From Candidatus Alistipes stercoravium (GTDB lineage: Bacteria > Bacteroidota > Bacteroidia > Bacteroidales > Rikenellaceae), in contig DWWQ01000056.1 in the NCBI GenBank assembly GCA_019119615.1, positions 33,013-97,012 on the forward strand: a stretch of DNA of 64,000 bases, written 5' to 3'. Position numbers and translations under genes: made by a program. The notes below the pieces were generated by a model. The model saw only the letters and a list, made by a program, of their open reading frames with translations. It was not told the origin of the DNA and made no database searches. Positions 17,018 through 26,066 of this stretch are shown in pieces. The stretch's first letter is position 1; each line of letters begins with the position of its first letter.

Positions 17018-18982
17018 ATGAAACGACTGCTTCTTCTTGCCGCTGCGCTGACGGCCGCAACCGCGATATCAGCCAAGGATTACAAGGTCGCCTCACCCGA
17101 CGGACAGATCGAGGTCAAGGTCTCTACCTACCCCGAGCTGCGCTGGAGCGCCTCGCGAGCCGGCGAGCCGCTGCTCGACGAGAGCCGTATCGGGATGACC
17201 TTTGCCGGAGAGGTTCCCCTGGGAGCGGCGCCGGCCGTACGGAGTGCCCGGACGAAGGCCATCGACGAGCGTTCGACGGCCGAGGTCCCCACCAAGTTCC
17301 GCGAGCTGCACGACCGCTGCAACGAACTCGAAATCGCCTTCCGCGGCGACTGGGCCCTGCGCATGCGCGTCTATGACAATGGTGTGGCCTACCGCTTCGA
17401 GACCTCGCGCAAGGGTGATGCGGTGGTCGTGGACGAGACTGCGGAGTTCAATTTCGCCGCCGACAACGACACCTACTGGACCCGCGAGCGCAACCCGGAC
17501 TTCATCTCCCACTGCGAAGCCTTCTTCGAGCGCAAGCGCCTCTCGGAGCTCGAGCGTTCGGTCTATGCCTTCCTGCCGGTCTACTTCGCCACGCCCCAGG
17601 GTACGCGCATGGTCGTTACGGAGACCGATCTGGAGGATTACCCCTGCATGTTCCTCTTCGGAGGCGAGGGCAGCAAGCTCCATGCGGAGTTTCCGCCCGT
17701 GGTGCTCGAAAGCCGCCTGAAGGAGGGTTCGGACCGCAACGAGGAGTTCCTGCGCAAGGCCGACTACATCGCCGCGACGAAGGGCACGCGTACCTATCCG
17801 TGGCGTGTGGTTACGATCGACGGCAGCGACCGCGAGCTGCTCGAGAACTACCTCCCCTACCAGCTGGCCGCCCCGGCCATCGAGGGCGACGCCTCGTGGG
17901 TGCGTCCCGGAAAGATCGCCTGGGACTGGTGGAACGGACTCAACGTCTACGGCGTCGATTTCCAGGCCGGCGTGAACACTGCGACCTACAAGTACTTCAT
18001 CGACTTTGCCGCGAAGTACGGCATCGAGTACATCCTGCTTGACGAGGGGTGGTCCGTAAGCACGCTCAACATCCGCGAGCCACGCAAGGAGGTCGATCTG
18101 CAGGAGATCATCCGCTACGGCAACGAGAAGGGTGTCGGCGTCGTGCTCTGGACCCTCTGGAACCCGATGAAGAAGGATCTCGAAGGTATCCTCGACACCT
18201 ATCAGAAGTGGGGCGTCAAGGGCATCAAGATCGACTTCATGCAGCGCTCCGACCAGGAGATGGTCAATTTCTACGAGCAGATCGCCCGGGCGGCCTTCGA
18301 CCGCGGGCTGCTGGTCGATTACCACGGTTCGTTCAAGCCCGCGGGTCTGCAGCGCAAATACCCCAACGTCCTGTCGTTCGAGGGCGTTTACGGTATGGAG
18401 AACGACAAGTGCTCGAAGGACATCACCCCGGGGCATGACTGCGTGCTTCCCTTCACGCGCATGGTCGCCGGCCCGATGGACTACACGCCCGGCGCCACGG
18501 TGAACGCTACGGCCGCCGACTTCTCGATCAGCTGGAGCCACCCCATGAGCCAGGGTACCCGCGCCCATCAGGCGGCGCTCTACGTCGTTTACGAAAGCCC
18601 GCTGCAGATGCTCTGCGACTCGCCGTCGCACTACCTCCGCACGCCCGAATTCACGGGATTCATCGCCGCCATCCCTACCGTCTGGGACGAGATCGTGGCC
18701 CTGCACGCCTCGGCCGGCGAGTATGTCGCCGTGGCACGCCGCAACGGCGACAAGTGGTACATCGGCGCCATCACCGACTGGACGGGCCGCGATCTGGAGA
18801 TCGACCTCTCGTTCCTCGGCGAGGGCAGCTACCGCATGCAGAGTTTCGAGGACGGCGTGAATGCCGACGTCTATGCGCAGGATTTCCGCACGGCCGAACG
18901 CACGGTCAGCCGCAACGACCGCATAACGATCCACCTCGCCTCCGGAGGCGGATGGGCCGCCATTCTGACCCCTGAAAAGTAG
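17018..18982 (+). CDS. Glycoside hydrolase family 97, retaining type
   Basis: A 654-residue exported protein (signal peptide MKRLLLLAAALTAATAISA) with the GH97 layout: N-terminal beta-sandwich (ASPDGQIEVKV), (beta/alpha)8 barrel and C-terminal beta domain ending SGGGWAAIL. GH97 holds both inverting alpha-glucosidases (SusB) and retaining alpha-galactosidases. Here the key strand reads GIKIDFMQRSDQ with Asp406 in the nucleophile position, and Glu455 in SFEGVYGMEND fits the acid/base, so this is the retaining type. An alpha-galactosidase-like activity is the best guess. The start at 17018 begins the signal peptide; an ATG at 16991 is 27 bases upstream in frame. Confidence 0.88.
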   Translation: MKRLLLLAAALTAATAISAKDYKVASPDGQIEVKVSTYPELRWSASRAGEPLLDESRIGMTFAGEVPLGAAPAVRSARTKAIDERSTAEVPTKFRELHDRCNELEIAFRGDWALRMRVYDNGVAYRFETSRKGDAVVVDETAEFNFAADNDTYWTRERNPDFISHCEAFFERKRLSELERSVYAFLPVYFATPQGTRMVVTETDLEDYPCMFLFGGEGSKLHAEFPPVVLESRLKEGSDRNEEFLRKADYIAATKGTRTYPWRVVTIDGSDRELLENYLPYQLAAPAIEGDASWVRPGKIAWDWWNGLNVYGVDFQAGVNTATYKYFIDFAAKYGIEYILLDEGWSVSTLNIREPRKEVDLQEIIRYGNEKGVGVVLWTLWNPMKKDLEGILDTYQKWGVKGIKIDFMQRSDQEMVNFYEQIARAAFDRGLLVDYHGSFKPAGLQRKYPNVLSFEGVYGMENDKCSKDITPGHDCVLPFTRMVAGPMDYTPGATVNATAADFSISWSHPMSQGTRAHQAALYVVYESPLQMLCDSPSHYLRTPEFTGFIAAIPTVWDEIVALHASAGEYVAVARRNGDKWYIGAITDWTGRDLEIDLSFLGEGSYRMQSFEDGVNADVYAQDFRTAERTVSRNDRITIHLASGGGWAAILTPEK

Positions 18983-18988
18983 CGAACG

Positions 18989-20482
18989 ATGAAAAACTGC
19001 CTACGGAAAACCCTTCTTGCGGGATTGTTGCTCGCCTCGGGGCTCCTTGCAGCCCCGGCGGCGGGCGCCCCGAAGGAGCTGCGGGGCCGCGTAACGGCTG
19101 ACGGCCGGGGCGTGGCCGGAGTCCGCGTTACGGACGGGCACCGCTTCGTCGAAACCGACCGCCGGGGCTTCTACCGCCTGCCGGCCGCCGAGGGGGCGGA
19201 GTTCGTCTACCTGACCCTGCCCGACGGCTATGAGATTCCCGCCCGGGAGGGTGCCGCCACGCTCTACCGCCGCATCGACCCGGAGCAGTCGGCACATTAC
19301 GACTTCACGCTCCGGCGCTCCGCGAAGGAGATGACGCGCCACCGGCTGCTTCTCGTGGCCGATCCGCAGGTCTACTTCGAGCAGGAACTCGACAGCGTGC
19401 GCCGTGCCGCCGCCGACATGCGGCTGACGGCCGCGGACGGCATGGAGACCTTCGGCGTCGCCTGCGGCGACATCATCGGCGACATCACCCGCAAGCCGCT
19501 GCTGTTCGAACCCGTACGCGATGCGCTCGCCGAAAGCGGCGCACCCTTCTTCTACGTCTTCGGCAACCACGACATGGATGTCGATGCCCGGTCGAACGAC
19601 TACTCGAAGGAGTCGTTCAAGGAGTGTTTCGGCCCCACCTACTACTCCTTCGACCGCGGCCGAATCCACTATGTCGTCCTCGACGACGTCTTTTTCCTCG
19701 CCCGCGGATATCTCTACACGGGGTATCTCGAAGAGCGGCAGCTCCGGTGGCTCGAGGAGGATCTGGCAGCCGTACCGCACGGACGCACCGTCGTTGTCTG
19801 CTTCCACATCCCCACCTGGTCGCGCGCCGCACGGCAGGGTGAATGGAGCAAGGAGGAGGCCAACAAGGTGCTCAACAACCGCCGGGCGCTCTACAAGCTG
19901 CTCGAACCCTACCGGGCGCACATCCTCTCAGCCCATGAGCACTACAACGAGAACTACCGGCCCGTGGAGCATGTCTTCGAGCATGTGCACGCCCCGTTGA
20001 GCACGCTCTTCTGGCAGACCCCCTGGAGCATGGACGGCATTCCGGCGGGATATGCCGTCTACGAGGCCGACGGCGACGAGCTGACCTGGTATTGGAAAGC
20101 CGTCGATTACGACCGCGGCCGCCAGTTCACCGCCTACGCCGTGGGGGCCGACCGCCGCAAGCCGGAGGCCGTAACGGTCAATGTCTGGAACTACGATCCC
20201 GCGTGGAAGGTGCGCTGGTACGAGAACGGCGAGCCGCGGGGCGAGATGACCCGCTATACGGGTTACGACGCCTCGATCGCCGACTATGTAGCCCTCCACA
20301 GCCAGCATTTCAAATACAAGTATATCGGAGCCGCACCGACCGAACACCTCTTCATGGCCGTACCCTTATCGCCCGACGCCGACGTGCGCGTGGAGGTCGA
20401 GGACCGCTTCGGCAACCGTTACCTGTGGTCCGAAAAAGAGGGGTACACCTCCTGTCCGGCTGCCGAAAACCCGAACGAATAA
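18989..20482 (+). CDS. Calcineurin-like metallophosphoesterase, three-domain exported form
   Basis: A 497-residue exported protein. After the signal peptide come a small beta domain (LRGRVTADGRGVAGVRVTDG, metallophosphoesterase N-terminal type), the catalytic domain, and a C-terminal beta domain (about residues 370-490). All metal-site motifs are present: LLVADPQ, CGDIIGD, FGNHDMD, VVCFHIP and SAHEHYNE. The family hydrolyses phosphomonoesters or diesters with two metal ions; this three-domain form is common in Bacteroidota next to PUL genes. It begins 6 bases after the first GH97 and 14 bases before the second, so it is tightly co-expressed with them. Whether it removes phosphate from the glycan is inference. 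Confidence 0.88.
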   Translation: MKNCLRKTLLAGLLLASGLLAAPAAGAPKELRGRVTADGRGVAGVRVTDGHRFVETDRRGFYRLPAAEGAEFVYLTLPDGYEIPAREGAATLYRRIDPEQSAHYDFTLRRSAKEMTRHRLLLVADPQVYFEQELDSVRRAAADMRLTAADGMETFGVACGDIIGDITRKPLLFEPVRDALAESGAPFFYVFGNHDMDVDARSNDYSKESFKECFGPTYYSFDRGRIHYVVLDDVFFLARGYLYTGYLEERQLRWLEEDLAAVPHGRTVVVCFHIPTWSRAARQGEWSKEEANKVLNNRRALYKLLEPYRAHILSAHEHYNENYRPVEHVFEHVHAPLSTLFWQTPWSMDGIPAGYAVYEADGDELTWYWKAVDYDRGRQFTAYAVGADRRKPEAVTVNVWNYDPAWKVRWYENGEPRGEMTRYTGYDASIADYVALHSQHFKYKYIGAAPTEHLFMAVPLSPDADVRVEVEDRFGNRYLWSEKEGYTSCPAAENPNE

Positions 20483-20496
20483 AAACCAACGACACG

Positions 20497-22509
20497 ATGA
20501 AACGATACCTTACGCTGATTGCCGCCGCCGTTGCGGCGCTCGGTCTCGCGACGGGATGCAGCCCCCGCAGCGCCTCGGTCAGCTCGCCCGACGGAAGCCT
20601 CTCGCTGGAGGTCTCCGTGCGCGACGGCCGCGTCGGCTACACACTCCACCGCGAGGGAAAATCCCTGCTCGACTTCTCGACGCTGGGCTTCGATTTGAAG
20701 GATGCTCCGGCCCTGCGCGACGGGCTGGAGATCTGCGGCACGGAAACGGACTCCTTCGACGAGACCTGGGAGCAGGTCTGGGGCGAGGAGCACTTCGTCC
20801 GCAACCACTACAACGAACTGACCGTCTCGCTGCGCGAGCGGCAGGCCCCGAACCGCCGTTTCGATGTGGTTTTCCGCCTCTTCGACGACGGCATGGGATT
20901 CCGCTGCGAGTTTCCCGAACAGCCCGACCTCGGGGAGTTCGTCATCATGGACGAGCTGACCGAGTTCCGCTTCCCGGAGGACCACATGGCCTGGTGGATG
21001 CCCACGCGCGAACCCTACTACGAGAGCATCGCCCGCCACACGCCCATCTCGCAGATGGATACGGTGAATACGCCGCTGACGATCGAGTGCGCCGGCGGGG
21101 AGTTCCTCGCGCTGCATGAGGCGAACCTGACGGATTACGCCAAGATGAGCCTCTATCCCGCGGATGGCGGCACGACGCTGCGCTGCTACCTCACGCCGTG
21201 GTCGAACGGCGTGAAGGTCTATGCCCGCACGCCGTGGCGCACGCCGTGGCGCACGATCGTCGTGGGCGACACGCCGGGCGACCTCGTAACCTCGCGGCTG
21301 ATGCTCAACCTCAACGAACCCTCGAAGATCGAGGACACCTCGTGGATCCGTCCGGGCAAATACATCGGCATCTGGTGGTCGATGCACCTCTTCCAGGAGA
21401 CCTGGGCACAGGGCCCGCACCACGGCGCCACGACCGAGAACATGATGCGCTACATCGACTTCGCCGCGGAGAACGGCATCGAAGGAGTGCTGGCCGAGGG
21501 CTGGAATGTCGGCTGGGACGGCGAGTGGACCAAGAACAGCGACAAGATCCGCTTCGCGGAGCCCTACCCCGACTTCGACATCGACCGGATCGCCGACTAC
21601 GCCGCCAAAAAGGGCGTGCAGCTGATCGGCCACCACGAAACGGGCGCCAACACGAAGAATTATGAGGCGCAGATGGAGGAGGCCTTCGCCTTCTGCCGCC
21701 GCCACGGCATCCGGGCCGTCAAGACCGGCTATGTCAATGTCCTGATGGACGGCAAGGAGCTCCACGACAGCCAGTACGGCGTGCGCCACTACCGCAAGGT
21801 GATCGAGACGGCCGCCCGCTACGGCATCGCGATCGACAACCACGAACCCGTCATGCCGACAGGCCTCGAGCGCACCTGGCCCAATCTGATGACCCAGGAG
21901 GGCGTGCGCGGACAGGAGTACAACGCCTGGTCGCCCGACGGCGGAAACCCGCCCGAGCATACGACCGTCGTGCCGTTCCTGCGCGGGCTGGCCGGACCGA
22001 TGGACTACACGTTCGGCACGTTCGACTTCTCGAATCCCGTATCGCCCTTCGCCCGCGTACAATCGACCATCGCCCGCGAACTGGCACATTACGTCGTGAT
22101 CTACAGCCCGCTGCAGATGGCCTCGGACCTTCCGGAGCACTATGCCGGACAGCCCGCCTTCGCCTTCATCCGCGACGTGGCGACCGACTGGGAGCGCACC
22201 GTCGTGCCCCAGGCCGTCATCGGCGACTACTGCGTCTTCGCACGCCAGAAGCGCGATTCGCAGGAGTGGTTCCTCGGCGCCATCACCGACGAGACGCCCC
22301 GCACGCTGACCGTCGCACTGGATTTCCTCGACCCCGAGATGCACTACCGGGCGCAGATCTATGCCGACGGCGAGAAGGCCGACTGGAAGACGAATCCCTA
22401 TGACGTGGCGATCAGCGAACGCCGGGTCGCCGCAAGCGACTCGCTGCAGATCCGCATGGCCTCGGGCGGCGGATGCGCCATCCGCTTCGTACCCGAACCG
22501 GAAAAATAA
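20497..22509 (+). CDS. Glycoside hydrolase family 97, inverting (SusB-like) type, lipoprotein
   Basis: A 670-residue lipoprotein (lipobox LATGC, Cys21). The GH97 sandwich (VSSPDGSLSLEVSV) and barrel are clear. The strand that holds the nucleophile in retaining enzymes reads RAVKTGYVNV, with Gly in place of Asp, as in SusB. Glutamates in the SusB-type motifs NHEPVMPTGL (Glu450) and TQEGVRGQEY (Glu468, Glu474) fit the inverting machinery. Alpha-glucosidase-like activity is likely. It is the second GH97 in the operon, with the opposite catalytic class from the first. The ATG at 20497 begins the lipoprotein signal; an in-frame opening far upstream belongs to the phosphoesterase in another frame. 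Confidence 0.88.
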   Translation: MKRYLTLIAAAVAALGLATGCSPRSASVSSPDGSLSLEVSVRDGRVGYTLHREGKSLLDFSTLGFDLKDAPALRDGLEICGTETDSFDETWEQVWGEEHFVRNHYNELTVSLRERQAPNRRFDVVFRLFDDGMGFRCEFPEQPDLGEFVIMDELTEFRFPEDHMAWWMPTREPYYESIARHTPISQMDTVNTPLTIECAGGEFLALHEANLTDYAKMSLYPADGGTTLRCYLTPWSNGVKVYARTPWRTPWRTIVVGDTPGDLVTSRLMLNLNEPSKIEDTSWIRPGKYIGIWWSMHLFQETWAQGPHHGATTENMMRYIDFAAENGIEGVLAEGWNVGWDGEWTKNSDKIRFAEPYPDFDIDRIADYAAKKGVQLIGHHETGANTKNYEAQMEEAFAFCRRHGIRAVKTGYVNVLMDGKELHDSQYGVRHYRKVIETAARYGIAIDNHEPVMPTGLERTWPNLMTQEGVRGQEYNAWSPDGGNPPEHTTVVPFLRGLAGPMDYTFGTFDFSNPVSPFARVQSTIARELAHYVVIYSPLQMASDLPEHYAGQPAFAFIRDVATDWERTVVPQAVIGDYCVFARQKRDSQEWFLGAITDETPRTLTVALDFLDPEMHYRAQIYADGEKADWKTNPYDVAISERRVAASDSLQIRMASGGGCAIRFVPEPEK

Positions 22510-22518
22510 AAGAGTCCG

Positions 22519-22547
22519 GACCCGCGTGTCGCACAGGCATGCGGGTC
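22519..22547 (+). terminator. Weak intra-operon hairpin before the esterase genes
   Basis: A 10-bp stem (GACCCGCGTG against CATGCGGGTC, one G-U pair) with a 9-base loop is followed by TTCATTT. It lies in the only sizeable gap (70 bp) of the enzyme part of the operon, and could reduce expression of the two esterases. Confidence 0.45.
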
Positions 22548-22579
22548 TTCATTTCCAACCCCCAAAGAGAGATCCGAAC

Positions 22580-23671
22580 ATGAAAAAATACCTTTTGGCA
22601 GTAGCCTGGCTGCTGCTTGCGGCGGGCACGGCCGAAGCCCGCAAGACGCAGATGCACTTCACACCGGCCACGGCCCCGGAGATCCGTTTCGTGGGCCGTT
22701 CGGCAACGGGCCCCGACGGCGAGCGGTCGTTCGACTGGAGCGGCACCTACTTCACCTTCCGTTTCGAAGGACGCCGCTGCGCCATGCGCGCCTCGGACAC
22801 CAAACGCAACTACTACAACGTCTTCATCGACGGGCGCCGGCACGGCACGGTGGCCGTCACGGGCGGCGACACGACGATCCTGCTGGCCGACGGCCTTTCG
22901 CGCGGCGAGCATACGGTGCTCGTACAGAAGCGCACCGAGGCCGAACAGGGCCGCACGACGCTGCACGGCATCCTGACCGACGGCGCACTGCTCCCGGCGC
23001 CCGCAGCGCCGGGGCGCCACATCGAATTCATCGGCGACTCGCACACCTGCGGCTACGGCACCGAAGGCAAATCGCCCAAGGAACCCTTCACCCCCGAGAC
23101 GGAGAACTGCGACCTGGCATGGGGATGCATCATCGCCCGCTACTTCGATGCCGACTACACGCTCATCGCCCACTCGGGGCAGGGCATGGTCCGCAACTGG
23201 GGCGACCGTCCCGAAGGATCGGCCTGCACGATGCGCGAACGGCTGACCCGGACATTCGACATGGAGGAGGAGCCGCAGTGGGACTTCGCAGGCTACCGGC
23301 CCGACATCGTGGTCATCAAGCTCGGCTCGAACGACTACAGCGAGGACGTATCGCCCTCGAAGGAGGCCTTCAACGGGGCCTATGCCGAGGCGCTGCGCAA
23401 GCTCCGCAAAGCCTACGGCGACGTGCCGGTGCTGTGTGTCGCCCCGTGCGAGAACACCACGGTCTACGGGCACCTGAAGGAGCTGCTCGAGGAGCTGCAG
23501 GACCCGAACCTCCACTGCATGGTGCTCACCCCCGGGCTCTTCAACTGGGACAGCGACATGGGCGCCAATTTCCACGCCAACCACCGCGGACACCGGAAGA
23601 TGGCCTCGGCAGTCATCCCCTACATTGCAACCGTCATGGGGTGGGAGATGCCGGAAAAAGTCGTATATTAG
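22580..23671 (+). CDS. CE2-like carbohydrate esterase (jelly-roll plus SGNH domain)
   Basis: A 363-residue exported protein. After the signal peptide, an N-terminal beta jelly-roll (residues about 25-140, IRFVGRSATGPDGERSFDWS) precedes an SGNH hydrolase domain. The nucleophile is Ser154 in EFIGDSHTCGYG; VIKLGSNDYSED supplies the block III Asn, and the C-terminal NFHANHRGH carries the catalytic His. This two-domain form is typical of family CE2 deacetylases, which remove O-acetyl groups from sugars. Deacetylation of the PUL's glycan is a reasonable inference. The start at 22580 is fixed by the signal peptide. Confidence 0.85.
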   Translation: MKKYLLAVAWLLLAAGTAEARKTQMHFTPATAPEIRFVGRSATGPDGERSFDWSGTYFTFRFEGRRCAMRASDTKRNYYNVFIDGRRHGTVAVTGGDTTILLADGLSRGEHTVLVQKRTEAEQGRTTLHGILTDGALLPAPAAPGRHIEFIGDSHTCGYGTEGKSPKEPFTPETENCDLAWGCIIARYFDADYTLIAHSGQGMVRNWGDRPEGSACTMRERLTRTFDMEEEPQWDFAGYRPDIVVIKLGSNDYSEDVSPSKEAFNGAYAEALRKLRKAYGDVPVLCVAPCENTTVYGHLKELLEELQDPNLHCMVLTPGLFNWDSDMGANFHANHRGHRKMASAVIPYIATVMGWEMPEKVVY

Positions 23672-23699
23672 CACTGCAATTCCATAAAACGCAAACAAA

Positions 23700-24395
23700 A
23701 TGAACAGCAACCTGAAAAAACTCCTGCTCTGCGCCGCAGGACTCTTTACGGCGACGCTCTGCGCTGCCCAGAAACCGGCCGACTGGGCGAATTTCGGCCG
23801 CTTCGAGGCCGACAACGCCGCCCTCACCGCCGCACCGAAGGTCGTCCTGATGGGCAACTCGATCACCGAGGGGTGGATCGGCAAGCACCCCGAATTCTTC
23901 AGCAGCCACGGATACGTCAGCCGCGCCATCAGCGGGCAGACCACCTCGCAGATGCTCGTGCGCTTCCGCGCCGACGTCGTCGAGCTCCATCCGCAGGTCG
24001 TGGTGATCTGCGCCGGTACGAACGACATCGCCCAGAACACGGGCTACATCTCGCTCGAGCATATCCTGGACAACCTCCAGTCGATGGTCGATCTGGCCCG
24101 TGCACACGGCATCCGGCCGATCCTCTGCTCGGTGCCGCCCGCCGGCGACTTCTCGTGGAACCCCGGGCTGGAGCCCGCACCGAAGATCATCCGGCTGAAC
24201 GAGATGATCAAGGCCTATGCCGACGAGGAGGGCATCCCCTATGTCGATTACCACACGCAGATGGCCACCGAGAACGGTGCGATGATCGCCGCCTACACCT
24301 ATGACGGCGTCCACCCGACCGAAGCAGGCTACGAGGTCATGGAGCGCATCCTGCCGCCCGTCGTGGAGCAGGTGCTCGCCGAGATCGGCAAATAG
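23700..24395 (+). CDS. SGNH/GDSL hydrolase, exported esterase
   Basis: A 231-residue exported SGNH esterase: signal peptide to about residue 24, nucleophile Ser54 in VVLMGNSITEGW, Gly in AISGQTT, Asn in CAGTNDIAQ, and Asp/His in YDGVHPTEAGY. It resembles the single-domain acylhydrolases often found in PULs that strip acetyl or other acyl groups from sugars. It follows the CE2-like esterase by 28 bases and is the last gene of the locus, ending 20 bases before a strong terminator. The acyl substrate is unknown. Confidence 0.85.
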   Translation: MNSNLKKLLLCAAGLFTATLCAAQKPADWANFGRFEADNAALTAAPKVVLMGNSITEGWIGKHPEFFSSHGYVSRAISGQTTSQMLVRFRADVVELHPQVVVICAGTNDIAQNTGYISLEHILDNLQSMVDLARAHGIRPILCSVPPAGDFSWNPGLEPAPKIIRLNEMIKAYADEEGIPYVDYHTQMATENGAMIAAYTYDGVHPTEAGYEVMERILPPVVEQVLAEIGK

Positions 24396-24414
24396 GCACG
24401 CCTCCGACTGCACA

Positions 24415-24455
24415 AAAAAGAGGTGCGGACCTGTCGCGGGTCCGCACCTCTTTTT
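24415..24455. terminator. Strong bidirectional terminator closing the PUL
   Basis: A perfect 17-bp stem (AAAAAGAGGTGCGGACC and its complement) with a 7-base loop. The T5 run on the plus strand ends the PUL transcript; the A-run on the left gives a T-run for the minus-strand DUF4301 gene. Confidence 0.93.
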
Positions 24456-24472
24456 GCGTATCGTCGGGCTGC

Positions 24473-25906
24473 CTACCGGTGCTGGGGACGCAGCAGGTCC
24501 TGCACCACCTTGACGGGCGAGAAGGTCGAAACCGGCACATCGACGAAGACCGTATTCCAGCGGGCCATGGCGCCGTTCCACAATCCGGGAAGCTCCTGGG
24601 CGCGCAGCGGACGGCCGCCCGAAGATTTCGACGAGATGAAGCCCGTCGAAGGGTCCGTATAGCGCCGCAGGTCGAACTTGCCTCCCTTCGAGTCGCGGAC
24701 GCCGCAGACCAGATCCACCGGATTGAAGTGCGTGGCGGCCTGCATGAGCGGTTGGTCGTCGGGGCCGATCTGGCTCGACTCGGCAATCTGCAGCGACTCC
24801 GTGCCGTCGAGATTCGAGACCCAGAAGGGGCCTCCGCCCGGTTCGCCCTCGTTGCGGACCATGCCGCAGACGCGGATCGGACGGTCGAGGATGCTGCGCA
24901 GCAGTGCCGAATCATAACCGGCCGGCAGCTTGACATGCAGGCGCTGCTCGACGAAGGCGGCGATCGCCTCAAGGTCGGCACCGCCGACTTCGAGCGCCTT
25001 CAGGTATTCGAACGCCTGCTCCTGCAGTTCGAGCAGCACGCCGGCCAGCAGCTTCTTGCAGCGGACCGTATCGCCGCGCAGGGCGTCGGTCGTAACGTTG
25101 TCGATGTTCTTGATGAAGATCACGTCGGCGTCGATCTCGTTCAGGTTCTCGATCAGCGCACCGTGGCCCGCGGGACGGAAGAGCAGCGTGCCGTCCTCCT
25201 GCCGGAAGGGCGTGTTGTCGGGATTCACGGCCACCGTGTCCGTCGAGGGTTTCTGCACCGAGAACGAGATGTCGTAACGCACGCCGAAGCGCTTTTCATA
25301 AACGGGAACCTTCTCGGCAAGCAGCGCCTCGAAAGCCGCCCGATGCTCGGGCGAAACGGTGAAATGGATACGCACCGCGCCGTTCGAAGCGGCATAGGCG
25401 GCTCCCTCAACCAGGTGCTCCTCGACCGCCTTGCGGGCCCCTTCGGGATAGGCGTGGAAGGTTACCAGTCCTTTGGGCTTATGTCCGTAGCCGAGGCCGT
25501 CGTTCACGATGGCATCCACCGTCGCCCGGTCGTCGGCGCCGGCCGGAAGCACGGCTTCGAGTTCGGGCCAGAAGGCAAATTCGTGCAGGTGTTCCAGCAA
25601 GGTGTCGATGCCCTTGCCGCGCTTGCCCTCGTTCACGAACTCGAACAACTCCTTGAACATGCGCGTCGCGGCGCCCGAGGCCGGGACGAACTTCACGACA
25701 CCCAACCGGGCGGTTTCACGTTCGTAACGGGCAATGGCGGCATCGGCCTGCGCCGCATCGAGCATCACGATACCGTCGCCGGGCGAAGCGGCCCGCACAA
25801 CCTTCAGATAGGGAAATCCCCGGCGGAAATTCTCCAACTGCTCCTCGACCTGACGGAGGGTCAGGCCGTGGGCCTGGATCTGCTGCAAATCTTTCTCGTT
25901 GAACAT
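24473..25906 (-). CDS. DUF4301 family protein
   Basis: A 477-residue soluble protein with no signal peptide, matching the Bacteroidota DUF4301 family (VVKFVPASGAATRMFKELFEF, then DNTPFRQEDGTLLFRPAGHGALIENLNEIDADVIFIKNIDN). The GAATR and RPAGHGALI blocks recall sugar-nucleotidyltransferase folds, so a nucleotide-sugar reaction is possible, but no function is known to me. It is a single-gene unit between the PUL terminator and murB. No match to TAnnTTTG was found upstream. Confidence 0.8.
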   Translation of the reverse strand: MFNEKDLQQIQAHGLTLRQVEEQLENFRRGFPYLKVVRAASPGDGIVMLDAAQADAAIARYERETARLGVVKFVPASGAATRMFKELFEFVNEGKRGKGIDTLLEHLHEFAFWPELEAVLPAGADDRATVDAIVNDGLGYGHKPKGLVTFHAYPEGARKAVEEHLVEGAAYAASNGAVRIHFTVSPEHRAAFEALLAEKVPVYEKRFGVRYDISFSVQKPSTDTVAVNPDNTPFRQEDGTLLFRPAGHGALIENLNEIDADVIFIKNIDNVTTDALRGDTVRCKKLLAGVLLELQEQAFEYLKALEVGGADLEAIAAFVEQRLHVKLPAGYDSALLRSILDRPIRVCGMVRNEGEPGGGPFWVSNLDGTESLQIAESSQIGPDDQPLMQAATHFNPVDLVCGVRDSKGGKFDLRRYTDPSTGFISSKSSGGRPLRAQELPGLWNGAMARWNTVFVDVPVSTFSPVKVVQDLLRPQHR

Positions 25907-26053
25907 GGACTCAGTATTTTTAGGTTTTGGTTACGAAATCGCGCACATCGTCCCACATCACGTCCCTTGTGGAAAAACGAACCGCAGCCGCGGAAATCTT
26001 CCTTCAGAAGAGAGCTTCGCCGCCCCGATCATCCAAAGTTACTAAATAATTCC

Positions 26054-26061
26054 TAACTTTG
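26054..26061 (+). promoter_or_regulatory. -7 box immediately before murB
   Basis: TAACTTTG matches TAnnTTTG exactly and ends 5 bases before the murB ATG at 26067, so the transcript would begin at or within a few bases of the start codon. Confidence 0.65.
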
Positions 26062-26066
26062 CACAT

